Assembly: GCA_015061165.1 (NCBI GenBank)
Contig: SUXC01000006.1
Span: forward strand, 58,094-122,093
DNA: 64,000 bases
Direction of reading: 5' to 3'
Source of the DNA: Bacteroidales bacterium
Lineage (GTDB): Bacteria; Bacteroidota; Bacteroidia; Bacteroidales; Paludibacteraceae
Position 1 is the stretch's first letter. Each line of letters opens with the position of its first letter. The translations under genes were made by a program, and so were the position numbers. This document shows positions 8,423 to 15,399 of this stretch, in pieces. The notes under the pieces were generated by a model that was not told the DNA's origin, did not search any database, and saw only the letters and a program-made list of their open reading frames with translations.

Positions 8423-8513
8423 CTAGCATCTAGTTCTACTAGAGCTACTAGTACTACTAGCACAACTAATAGGCTAGTACAACTAGTACAACTAGTGCAG
8501 CTAGACCAACTAG
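8423..8513. repeat. CTAGTACAA-type tandem repeat
   Basis: About nine units of roughly 10 bp built around ACTAGTACA/ACTAGTACT start 5 bp after the pckA stop and run up to the terminator. Every unit carries CTAG, a tetramer that is otherwise rare in many bacterial genomes. Confidence 0.8.
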
Positions 8514-8522
8514 AATACCCCC

Positions 8523-8560
8523 GAAAATCGAGCGGACTCCCGCTCGGTTTTCTTTTTTTT
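8523..8560 (+). terminator. Rho-independent terminator of pckA
   Basis: GAAAATCGAGCGG (8523-8535) pairs with CCGCTCGGTTTTC (8540-8552) across a 4-nt loop, with one G-U pair, followed by TTTTTTTT. It is the strongest intrinsic terminator seen in the window. Confidence 0.9.
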
Positions 8561-9236
8561 CCTTCTTTTTTTCTTTGTCAATTGTCCCGAATATTATTCG
8601 GGTATTCCTTGTCAATTACGCACAATACATGCACAATAAACGGACAATACACGCACAATAAGCGCACTATTCCTTATACTTCCTCGGAGGATCCCCGTGC
8701 TCTACACCCTACACTATCACTTTTGTTAAGATTGCCGTCTCTTTTATTTCTCTTATACCTTGCCTAATTTTACCGTGAAGGAGTGCGACGGAACGCACTC
8801 CGAGTATTGCGCCCGAGAAGTCTCCACTTTGAGGATTAAGCGCAATACATAGAATGGCGCACCCCTTGCGGGTACGCAGCCGTATGGCTATAGGGTAGTG
8901 CCGTACAGGGTAGGCACGACCGCCTAATGTGTGATGTTTGGTGTGCTTACCTGTAAAATGCTCTTTCTTAAGATTTTCCCTCTCTTATACCTACCCTTAT
9001 TCCACCGAGCAACGACCGAGAGACGACCGAGAGAAGAGCGAAGCGTTATCGTGCCCTTGCGGCTAAGAACTCCGCACTTTTCTTAAGATTGCTTCCCTAA
9101 AAAAATTGTCTCCCTTCCTAAAAAGGTTGACTAAAGTCCCAAAACAATTGACTCATTTCCTGAAACCGTTGACTTATCTGTTTAAAGAAAAATTACCCAA
9201 AAACTCGCCATTTCCTTGCATATCTGCACAAAAAAG
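8561..9236. other. Non-coding stretch rich in repeats and hairpins
   Basis: No convincing gene is present. It holds GCACAATACA-type decamers (8622-8671), three direct repeats with TTAAGATT at 8726, 8968 and 9083 inside longer similar blocks (TTAAGATT...TCTCTTATACCT...), and hairpins at 8780-8801 (GGAGTGCG/CGCACTCC) and 8804-8848 (GTATTGCGC/GCGCAATAC, 9 bp perfect). At 9109-9186 a 22-bp unit with the core TTGACT repeats three times. The stems at 8780-8935 could belong to a structured RNA or be the remains of a repeat element; no promoter was found for them. Confidence 0.55.
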
Positions 9237-9246
9237 TGTATCTTTG
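9214..9246 (+). promoter_or_regulatory. Promoter of the AlbA_2 regulator operon
   Basis: CTTG at 9214-9217, a 21-bp spacer and TATCTTTG at 9239-9246 precede the ATG at 9297 by about 50 bp. The -33 box has one mismatch. Confidence 0.6.
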
Positions 9247-9296
9247 CAGCGTTTTTCATCTATGCCACATAGGCACACAACAAAACAGAAATCCTT

Positions 9297-10649
9297 ATGG
9301 AAACGCAAACGGTAGAATACAAACAGATTTGGAGAGACGATTTTCTAAAAGAAATCTGCGGCTTTGCTAATGCAAAAGGCGGCACACTCTATGTAGGTAT
9401 TGCTGATAATGGCGAAGTGGTGGGCGTAGATAATCCGCATCAACTGCAAGAAGATATTCCTAACAAGATTGTACAGAAATTGGGTATTGTTTGCAGTGTC
9501 AACCAGCATACTAAAAATGGTAAAACGTATCTTGAAATCGTTGTGGAACCAAATATGGCAGCTATTGCTTATAATGGTGCATACTATATTCGTTCGGGTT
9601 CTACCAAACAAGAACTTACAGGCAACGCTTTGGAGGAGTTTCTATTGCGCAAGCGTGGGCGAACTTGGGATAGCGTACCCCAACCATATCTGAATGTTGA
9701 AGACTTAGATGAGGCTTCTATCCAGATGTTCAAAACGGATGTGGTGCGTAGCCAGCGAATGACGGAAAATGAATTGCAATTAAGTAACGCTGAGCTGATG
9801 GATAAATTGCACCTAATAGAAGGCAATTATCTCAAACGAGCTGCTGCTTTGCTATTCCATGCAGACCCCGAAAAGTTTATTACAGGTGCTTGGGTCAAAA
9901 TCGGTTTCTTCAACGATAAGAACCAAATTCTTTATCAGGACGAAGTGCACGGAAGTCTTTTCCAACAAGTCGAAAAAACGATGGACTTCCTTACCACCAA
10001 ATATACTAAGGCATACATCCGATACGAAGGGCTACAACGCATTGACGAACTACCTATACCACGAGATGCGCTGCGCGAGGCAATTCTAAATGCGCTAATC
10101 CACAAGGACTATAGCAGCTTTACACCTATTCAAATCAGTGTATATGATGATAAGGTGATGATTTGGAATACTGCTATACTACCTGCTGATTGGACGGTGG
10201 AAACCCTTACACAGAAGCATGGTAGTCGTCCACACAACCCCGATATAGCAGCCACATTCTTCCGAGCTGGTGAGGTGGAAGCATGGGGACAAGGTATAGA
10301 ACGCATTCAAACCTATTGTGCCGACTACGGATGTCCTGTACCTGAATGGAGATTTGACGGTGCGGGCATATGGACTATCTTCTACAACAAACCTAATACG
10401 AACACTTTGGAAAAGAGTTCGGAAAAGACTGTGGAAAAAACTAGGGAAAAGACTAGGGAAAAGACTAGGGAAAACATTCTCAATGCAATCAAAGAAAATC
10501 CGACAATAACTATTAACGAACTCGCCATCTTGACTGGAATAACAACCAAAGGTATCGAATGGCAGTTAAAAAAACTCCAAACGCAAGGCATCCTCTCACG
10601 CATCGGAGGTCGCAAAGAAGGGCACTGGGAAATTGTACAAAATGACTAA
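9297..10649 (+). CDS. AlbA_2 (Schlafen-like) domain transcriptional regulator with ATPase-like and winged-helix domains
   Basis: Residues about 1-120 form an AlbA_2 domain (EYKQIWRDDFLKEICGFANA, GGTLYVGIADNGEVVGVD). Residues about 240-370 hold the ATP-binding-like region with LREAILNALIHKDYS and HNPDIAATFFRAGEVEAWGQG. A C-terminal winged helix follows (TINELAILTGITTKGIEWQL...GHWEIVQND). Between them a 12-bp DNA repeat encodes KTREKTREKTREN, a hinge often seen in this family. Such proteins are common in Bacteroidota accessory regions, some as regulators and some near defence genes; the target is unknown. Eleven bp separate it from the next gene, so the two probably form an operon. Confidence 0.85.
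   Translation: METQTVEYKQIWRDDFLKEICGFANAKGGTLYVGIADNGEVVGVDNPHQLQEDIPNKIVQKLGIVCSVNQHTKNGKTYLEIVVEPNMAAIAYNGAYYIRSGSTKQELTGNALEEFLLRKRGRTWDSVPQPYLNVEDLDEASIQMFKTDVVRSQRMTENELQLSNAELMDKLHLIEGNYLKRAAALLFHADPEKFITGAWVKIGFFNDKNQILYQDEVHGSLFQQVEKTMDFLTTKYTKAYIRYEGLQRIDELPIPRDALREAILNALIHKDYSSFTPIQISVYDDKVMIWNTAILPADWTVETLTQKHGSRPHNPDIAATFFRAGEVEAWGQGIERIQTYCADYGCPVPEWRFDGAGIWTIFYNKPNTNTLEKSSEKTVEKTREKTREKTRENILNAIKENPTITINELAILTGITTKGIEWQLKKLQTQGILSRIGGRKEGHWEIVQND
10408..10475. repeat. 12-bp in-frame repeat (GGAAAAGACTAG)
   Basis: About five imperfect 12-bp units encode (E/K)KTRE-type tetrapeptides and form the linker before the winged helix. A 12-bp unit keeps the frame, so copy number can vary without breaking the protein. 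Confidence 0.8.
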
Positions 10650-10660
10650 CATAAATAATT

Positions 10661-11632
10661 ATGGTACAGAAAAAACAAAAATACAACGGATGTGTTTCCG
10701 CAATAATTTACTCTTTCGGTGCTATGGCTATCGTAGGAGGATGCTTTTGCCTCCCTGGGGGATTGGCACTCATTGTGTTAGGAATAGGATGGATTTTATT
10801 ATTTCATGAGGCTGTAAAAAAACAGAATCTCAAACTACAACAAGAAGCCATTGAAGAAGCAGAAAGACAGCAAGCGATGAAAATGATAGAGGAAAATACG
10901 AATGAAGTACTCTGTCAAAAAACACTTGCTGCCATTGAGAACAACCAACCAATAGAAACATTGGATGATGACTACAAAAATCTCACCCTGCTACAACGCG
11001 AATACACCCTTAATAGAGCGTTTGAGTATCTCGTTGATAGAGGAATAGAAGATGGAATGATTACGGACGAAGAAGAAAATGCTATTACCAAGTTCTCGCA
11101 ACATTTTGGCATTACAGAAGAACATTTTTACCAACAAGAATGGTACAAAAAATACCAAAAATTACTGGTGATTAAAGATGTACTTAATGGTATTATTCCG
11201 CAAAGACAATCTGTTGATACTACTGGTGTATTCATTAATCTAACAAAAGGCGAACAACTGATTTGGCGTTTTGACAATGTCTCATTCATTGAGCAAGTCA
11301 CAAAAACACATTATGAAGGAAGTTCATCTGGCATATCTATTCGTATTGCGAAAGGAGTATATTACAGAACGGGAGCTACGAGGGGAGTACCTGTAACTAC
11401 TACTGAAATGAAACAAAAAGCTGTCGGCACACTCTTTATTGCAACCAAGCACCTATATTTTTATAGTCCAAGTAAAGCAGTCAAGATTCCTTTGGCAAAA
11501 CTTGTAGCATTAACACCATATGAAGATGGTATTGGAGTGCAAAAGGATGGAGTATCCGCTAAACTGCAAGCCTTCCAAAATCTGGATGGATGGTTCGCTT
11601 TTAATGTAGTGTCGAACTTGGCAAATATATAA
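10661..11632 (+). CDS. Membrane protein with TerB-like segment and C-terminal PH/GRAM-like domain
   Basis: I do not recognise a named family for the full protein (323 residues). Residues about 12-55 are one or two membrane segments with a glycine-rich turn. Residues 55-80 are a charged helix. About 105-180 look like a small helical TerB-like domain (DRGIEDGMITDEEENAITKF). From about 190 to the end is a beta-rich domain (KGEQLIWRFDNVSF, GVYYRTGATRGVP, LFIATKHLYFYSPSKAVKIP, GWFAFNVVSNLA) resembling PH-like/GRAM modules. These features suggest a membrane-associated stress or signalling protein; its role and ligand are unknown. Likely co-transcribed with the AlbA_2 gene. Confidence 0.55.
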   Translation: MVQKKQKYNGCVSAIIYSFGAMAIVGGCFCLPGGLALIVLGIGWILLFHEAVKKQNLKLQQEAIEEAERQQAMKMIEENTNEVLCQKTLAAIENNQPIETLDDDYKNLTLLQREYTLNRAFEYLVDRGIEDGMITDEEENAITKFSQHFGITEEHFYQQEWYKKYQKLLVIKDVLNGIIPQRQSVDTTGVFINLTKGEQLIWRFDNVSFIEQVTKTHYEGSSSGISIRIAKGVYYRTGATRGVPVTTTEMKQKAVGTLFIATKHLYFYSPSKAVKIPLAKLVALTPYEDGIGVQKDGVSAKLQAFQNLDGWFAFNVVSNLANI

Positions 11633-11700
11633 AAAAATTAGATTTCTGCATTTTGGTTGTAATCACCACCAACAACCTATTCAAAAAAGCAGTACCTTTG

Positions 11701-11740
11701 CACCGTCTTTCGAAACAAACGCGAAAGGCGGTGTATTTTT
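11701..11740 (+). terminator. Hairpin after the membrane-protein gene, likely terminator
   Basis: CACCGTCTTTCG (11701-11712) pairs with CGAAAGGCGGTG (11722-11733), 12 bp with one T-G pair, followed by TATTTTTA. It starts 68 bp after the stop at 11632. Just before it is TACCTTTG (11693-11700), a -7-like box without a -33 partner, so a short plus-strand transcript is an alternative reading. Confidence 0.55.
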
Positions 11741-11792
11741 ATGCGCAGAATAAACACACCTGACTGCTATCAAATATACATTGACTGCGCAT
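11741..11792. other. Perfect 8-bp inverted repeat ATGCGCAG / CTGCGCAT
   Basis: ATGCGCAG (11741-11748) and CTGCGCAT (11785-11792) are exact complements 36 nt apart, between two convergent genes. It could be part of a longer RNA structure with the hairpin at 11701 or a terminator arm for the minus-strand gene. No function is assigned. Confidence 0.4.
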
Positions 11793-11813
11793 AGTATAAA
11801 ACCCGTTGAGTTC

Positions 11814-12173
11814 TTATTGTAAACCGCACGAACCTGCCTCAATGAATTTAATTTCGATGTCGGCGGCTCCTTCTGTTATAAGTTTAACACAGAAATCTGC
11901 AGAACCATTCTCGATAACACGCCACTCACCGCAAGAACTAGTAGAACCACTTTCAATCACTTTTACTTCTAAATCGCAACTGCCTCCGCTAACAACCTTT
12001 ACTATGATATCAGCAGATCCGTAAGTGTTAACGAACTTCACTTCCCCATACAACGGAAAGGTCTTACCTTCCTTGGTAATGGTGCAGTTGTCTTTGTCAA
12101 TCGTGACATCATCAGCCATAGAGCTTGAGATGGTGGCGAGAATGAAAACTAATATAGCGAAGATGTGTTTCAT
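11814..12173 (-). CDS. Small secreted protein with 11-14-residue beta repeats (DUF6150-like)
   Basis: The 119-residue product has a signal peptide (MKHIFAILVFILATISSSMA) followed by about six short repeats of the form K(F/V)(V/I)xxGSADI, for example KFVNTYGSADI, KVVSGGSCDLE, RVIENGSADFC, KLITEGAADIE and KFIEAGSCGLQ. The regular length suggests a small beta-solenoid or stacked hairpin. Four to five cysteines sit at similar repeat positions. The pattern resembles DUF6150; the role is unknown. It is transcribed against the flanking genes and has no clear partner. Confidence 0.6.
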   Translation of the reverse strand: MKHIFAILVFILATISSSMADDVTIDKDNCTITKEGKTFPLYGEVKFVNTYGSADIIVKVVSGGSCDLEVKVIESGSTSSCGEWRVIENGSADFCVKLITEGAADIEIKFIEAGSCGLQ

Positions 12174-12235
12174 ATACTAACTTATCGACAATTACTGTGC
12201 CAAACGGTATAATTCCAACCTATAACTAAAAAACT

Positions 12236-12286
12236 AGAGTTATTGGTAGTGGTTATAGTGGTCATTGGGAAATAATACAAAAATAA
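12236..12286 (+). pseudogene. Relic of the C-terminus of another AlbA_2-type regulator
   Basis: One frame reads RVIGSGYSGHWEIIQK followed by TAA. This closely matches the end of the intact gene at 9297-10649 (SRIGGRKEGHWEIVQND). A stop codon lies just upstream, so only about 16 codons remain. It appears to be what is left of a second, lost copy. Confidence 0.5.
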
Positions 12287-12703
12287 GTTGCCATTTTACT
12301 ACAGGCCTTCGGCACAATCTTCTGCGCGCGAAAACTTTTTTCAAAAAAAATACACCCATGCAGAAGTGCTTATAAAATAGCAACTTCCGCATGCTTTATA
12401 TACCAAACTTCTTCCTAAATTCTCCAACCTTCGGCACAAAACCCTTTCCGTGCCGAAGATTTTTGCAGCATTATTATAGAGACGCTGTATACAGAAAGCC
12501 ACCGAAAGCCCACAGATCTCTTATGGTGGTCACGAAACTTGCAAGTCACTCAATCCTATACTAAGGGTATACAAATTGCAGGTAATGTATTCTCTTTATC
12601 TTTCCGTGTACAATCCGCCGTCTAATCCGCTGATTTTCACGTGTACTCACCTCTGCCGCGTGTGCAAATGCACATAAGACTTGCTTATTTGCAAAAAAAG
12701 CAC
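12287..12703. other. Non-coding stretch with hairpins
   Basis: No gene is seen. CCTTCGGCACAA occurs twice (about 12306 and 12428). The second copy forms CTTCGGCAC/GTGCCGAAG (12429-12437 with 12450-12458) followed by ATTTTTGC, which looks like a plus-strand terminator. A second stem CATGCAGAAGT/ACTTCCGCATG spans 12357-12393 with one mismatch. With the relic just upstream, this looks like the decayed remainder of a lost gene and its terminator. Confidence 0.5.
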
Positions 12704-12711
12704 TACCTTTG
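12681..12711 (+). promoter_or_regulatory. Promoter of the tethered HTH gene
   Basis: TTG at 12681-12683, 20 bp, then TACCTTTG at 12704-12711. The ATG at 12720 follows after only 8 bp, so the transcript would be nearly leaderless. Confidence 0.6.
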
Positions 12712-12719
12712 CAAACGAA

Positions 12720-13295
12720 ATGGAAATGCAAGTGCTTAACATATCAGTAGCGGAAATAATTGACATGCTCATTATGCTATTGGGCGTGGCGATTATCTGT
12801 ATCGCTGCTTTCTCATATCGCAAACAAAATTTCATTCGTTTGCAGGCTGCCCATCAAAAGATTGACGAACTATCTCAGCGTATGGCAGAGCAAGAGGCTG
12901 CACTCCTCAGACAACAACAACTCTACGATTTAGACAAACGCATAGCGACTATCCGTACACAGCACTCCGCTCCAGAGAAAACTTGGACAAACTACAACTC
13001 TATGCTCCAAGACATTGACGCTCAACTCAATAATTGGATAGCATCATTCGAAAGTCGTACACAATTAGCAGAACGCGAGGTTCAATTCTGCACCTATCTC
13101 CTCGTTTATCCTCACCTAACCTTAGATGAGATAGCACAACATATCTGCTACTCCGAAAAGAGCATCCGCAACTACAAACAGCGCATTGCTCATAAATTAG
13201 GTGTGTCTTCTGCCAATTTGTACCAACACCTGCAAAACGATATTATTGAATATCTATACAACGACAATACAAACTCTAAATTATCTGCCTTATGA
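12720..13295 (+). CDS. Membrane-tethered coiled-coil protein with LuxR-type helix-turn-helix
   Basis: The 191-residue product begins at ATG 12720, just after the promoter; a TTG start upstream would lie inside the promoter. Residues about 10-32 are one membrane helix (MLIMLLGVAIICIAAFSY), about 38-75 a coiled coil rich in Q and E, and about 123-170 a LuxR/GerE-like HTH (LTLDEIAQHICYSEKSIRNYKQRIAHKLGV). It resembles the C-terminal half of Bacteroidota TPR-TM-coil-HTH regulators without the sensor repeats. It overlaps the next gene by 4 bp (ATGA), so the two are translationally coupled and likely work together. Confidence 0.65.
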   Translation: MEMQVLNISVAEIIDMLIMLLGVAIICIAAFSYRKQNFIRLQAAHQKIDELSQRMAEQEAALLRQQQLYDLDKRIATIRTQHSAPEKTWTNYNSMLQDIDAQLNNWIASFESRTQLAEREVQFCTYLLVYPHLTLDEIAQHICYSEKSIRNYKQRIAHKLGVSSANLYQHLQNDIIEYLYNDNTNSKLSAL

Positions 13296-13789
13296 AAACA
13301 ACCCATTTCCTTCCTTTATCTCATCCTATTAAGTGGATTACTCTACTTGCTTTGATAATTATCATAGTTGCAATGATTTATATGGCATATCAATGGTACA
13401 CGACCAAGCAAGTGATGCTATTGGTCACATTCGTGATTGTGGCTATTGCTCTGCTCAGTTGCATGGTGCTCATACCACGCAAATTAACTGTTACACAGGA
13501 AGCTATCAACATTCATCTTCTTGCTTGGAAAATCAACATTCCTTCCGATGAAATCGTGAAGATTGAGCATTATCCACATGGCATCCAGTCCAGCCGTATT
13601 GTAGGAGCAGGCGGATTCTTCGGCAACCTGGGATTGTTTACTTGCAAAGAATGTGGCAAACACTTGTCTTTGATTACCGACCCAATGGATGTCTGCATCA
13701 TCACCCGCAAAAGCAAAATGCCCATCGTGGTAAGCGTAGCAGACAACAGCGTTTTCAATGCAATCTCCAAAGTTCAAGAGAAAAATTAA
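13292..13789 (+). CDS. Two-helix membrane protein with bacterial PH-like domain
   Basis: The 165-residue product has two membrane segments (about 17-38 and 43-62) and then a beta-rich domain (RKLTVTQEAINIHLLAWKINIPSDEIVKIEHY, GAGGFFGNLGLFTCKECGKHL, CIITRKSKMPIVVSVAD). This order, two helices then strands beginning 'RKLTVT', is typical of bPH-type membrane proteins. A CKEC pair at about residue 118 could bind a metal or form a disulfide. Because its start overlaps the stop of the tethered HTH protein, a regulator-sensor pair is a reasonable inference, but there is no direct evidence. Confidence 0.6.
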   Translation: MKTTHFLPLSHPIKWITLLALIIIIVAMIYMAYQWYTTKQVMLLVTFVIVAIALLSCMVLIPRKLTVTQEAINIHLLAWKINIPSDEIVKIEHYPHGIQSSRIVGAGGFFGNLGLFTCKECGKHLSLITDPMDVCIITRKSKMPIVVSVADNSVFNAISKVQEKN

Positions 13790-13805
13790 ATATTTTACTC
13801 TTTTA

Positions 13806-13891
13806 TTTGCATAAACCAAAGAAAATCACTACCTTTGCAGTCGAATTCTTAAAAACATATATTGCCTATGGGATAAAACTTACTACTTTTG
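13806..13891 (+). promoter_or_regulatory. Two tandem promoters of a lipoprotein gene
   Basis: P1 is TTTG 13806-13809, 20 bp, TACCTTTG 13830-13837. P2 is TTG 13862-13864, 19 bp, TACTTTTG 13884-13891. Both face the ATG at 13926. Confidence 0.6.
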
Positions 13892-13925
13892 CAAACAAAC
13901 AACAATCCTTTAAAATCATTAAGTT

Positions 13926-14378
13926 ATGAAGAAAATTCATTTTTCATTGCTCATGTTAGCAATCGTAGTTAGTTGCACATCTTGTGTAAAAGAACCACAA
14001 CCAATGGCTTACATTACAAGCCACCTAAATGTACCTATCACTCTTTACAACGAAGAAGATTCAGTTCTTCTTGCACCTATGCAACGAACATATGTGTGCG
14101 ATGTGGAGGTGAAAAATGGAAAATTTATTTCTTGCGGAGGTTTAAATTGGACTTTTTGTGTATCTGACCCTGTGATAAAAATAGGTTTATTAGATACGAT
14201 ATATGTTGTACCAGAACAATATCAAGAGTTCTTAGCGGATGTAGATTCGTATATGTATCATCTTATGTATAGCACAAGTAGCTCATCCCCCGTGAAATAC
14301 GAAAGTAGCAGTTATGACTACTATTTGAAGGCTGATTTAGTCGAAGAGATTATAGAGGCATCTATAGCAAGTAAATAG
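13926..14378 (+). CDS. Small lipoprotein of unknown function
   Basis: The 150-residue product starts with a lipoprotein signal peptide whose lipobox is at MLAIVVSCTSC, so C17 or C20 is the probable lipidated residue. The mature part has short beta-strand-like stretches (ITSHLNVPITLYNEEDSVLLAPMQ) and a serine/tyrosine-rich region about residues 105-130. No family is recognised. It closes the accessory region; after it lies a GGATAAGCGGT repeat. Confidence 0.55.
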   Translation: MKKIHFSLLMLAIVVSCTSCVKEPQPMAYITSHLNVPITLYNEEDSVLLAPMQRTYVCDVEVKNGKFISCGGLNWTFCVSDPVIKIGLLDTIYVVPEQYQEFLADVDSYMYHLMYSTSSSSPVKYESSSYDYYLKADLVEEIIEASIASK

Positions 14379-14385
14379 TTTATCG

Positions 14386-14420
14386 GGTGGATAAGCGGTG
14401 GATAAGCGGTGGATAGCCTA
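14386..14420. repeat. GGATAAGCGGT 11-mer repeat
   Basis: Three units (GGTGGATAAGC, GGTGGATAAGC, GGTGGATAGCC) lie about 10 bp after the lipoprotein stop. Looser related units (GGAGTGATAAC, GGAGTGGTAAC) follow at about 14500-14520. Confidence 0.7.
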
Positions 14421-14612
14421 TTTTTGGTTTTCAAGAGTGTGACGGTTAAAACTGATTTCTCTACTCTGTCAAACTACAGGGAAAGTATTGGATGGTATCG
14501 GAGTGATAACGGAGTGGTAACGGGTAAGGCTGCAGGAATTCAGGATATTTAGAATTGCAACGCCAATCCAATGCCATTTTCACTTGCCTGCACAAGAAAA
14601 GTTTTCTTTTTT

Positions 14613-14755
14613 TGCCATAGGCTATATTTTATACTATAGCATTGAGGATTAATTAATATTCTGCCCGTAGGGAATGAGATGATTAGAAAACCTGCCATTA
14701 TGGCAGGAAAAGTACCTATGGCACGAATTTTGACTTAATCTATTACAAAGTAATA
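14613..14755 (+). promoter_or_regulatory. Nested inverted repeats upstream of grpE
   Basis: TGCCATAGG (14613-14621) is exactly complementary to CCTATGGCA (14715-14723). Between them are GCTATA/TATAGC (14621-14640) and the near-perfect palindrome CCTGCCAT-T-ATGGCAGG (14691-14707). A further palindrome TATTAC-AAA-GTAATA is at 14741-14755, 10 bp before the grpE ATG. Four half-sites share TGCCAT/ATGGCA, so this may be a cluster of operators for a heat-shock regulator, or a folded mRNA leader. It is not the CIRCE element. No clear -7 box was found. Confidence 0.5.
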
Positions 14756-14765
14756 AATTTTGATT

Positions 14766-15362
14766 ATGGCAAAGAATAAAGATAAAAAGAATGTAGAACA
14801 ACCTATTGATAATCAGGTTGAAAAAGAAGTTGTAGAATCTACTGCAAATGCAGAAACACAAGTTGCCGATGAAGCAGCAACCACTCAGGAGGTGTCAGAA
14901 ACAGAGGTACTACAAGCCAAAGTGGCAGAACTGGAAACACGTGTGGCAGAGTTGGAAGACCTCAAACTGCGCCAAATGGCAGAATTTGACAACTTCCGTC
15001 GCCGTACCAACAAAGAGAAACTGGAACTGATGACTACCGCTGGCGAGCGCATTTTCAAAGATATGCTTCCTCTTGTGGATGACTTCGAGCGTGCCAAAGA
15101 TGCGATGGAAAAGACCGATGATATTGAGGCTGTGCGCCAAGGCATAGAATTGATTTACAACAAGTTTATCGGTTTCTTGGCTGCAAACGACGTCAAGGTA
15201 ATTGACACTGCCGATGCAGACTTCAATACTGATTTACACGAAGCTATTACCACTTTTGCAGCAGGCGAAGATAAAAAAGGCAAAGTAATCGACTGCACAC
15301 AAAAAGGCTACACTTTAGGCGAAAAAGTGATTCGCTTTTCTAAAGTCGTTGTTGGTGAGTAA
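14766..15362 (+). CDS. grpE: Nucleotide exchange factor GrpE
   Basis: The 198-residue protein has an acidic, low-complexity N-terminus, a long helix (ETEVLQAKVAELETRVAELEDLKLRQMAEFDNFRRRTNKEKLE) and the C-terminal beta domain with AITTFAAGEDKKGKVIDCTQKGYTLGEKVIRFSKVVV, all typical of GrpE. It releases ADP from DnaK. ATG 14766 was chosen over a TTG two codons upstream. dnaJ follows 37 bp later. The stop TAA is the first triplet of an AATTCAT repeat. Confidence 0.95.
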   Translation: MAKNKDKKNVEQPIDNQVEKEVVESTANAETQVADEAATTQEVSETEVLQAKVAELETRVAELEDLKLRQMAEFDNFRRRTNKEKLELMTTAGERIFKDMLPLVDDFERAKDAMEKTDDIEAVRQGIELIYNKFIGFLAANDVKVIDTADADFNTDLHEAITTFAAGEDKKGKVIDCTQKGYTLGEKVIRFSKVVVGE

Positions 15363-15398
15363 TTCATAATTCAAAATTCTTAATTCAAAATTCGGAAT
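15360..15398. repeat. AATTCAT heptamer repeat between grpE and dnaJ
   Basis: Units TAATTCA/TAATTCA/AAATTCT/TAATTCA/AAATTCG fill the whole gap. The first TAA is the grpE stop codon and the last unit ends 2 bp before the dnaJ ATG. The same family sits at 40828-40861. Confidence 0.85.
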
Positions 15399-15399
15399 T

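Noticed and set aside
6916..8463. A 515-codon open frame antisense to pckA
   Set aside because: It mirrors the strongly biased codon use of pckA; the translated protein has no recognisable domain or signal, and pckA on the other strand is certain.
9106..9315. 69-codon open frame between pckA and the AlbA_2 gene
   Set aside because: It is made of the 22-bp TTGACT repeat and overlaps the promoter and start of the next gene; the peptide looks random.
8423..14385. Integrative element or prophage in the accessory region
   Set aside because: No integrase, transposase, tRNA border or attachment-site duplication is visible; only small accessory genes and a gene relic.
14613..14723. CIRCE heat-shock operator upstream of grpE
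   Set aside because: The inverted repeats do not match TTAGCACTC-N9-GAGTGCTAA.
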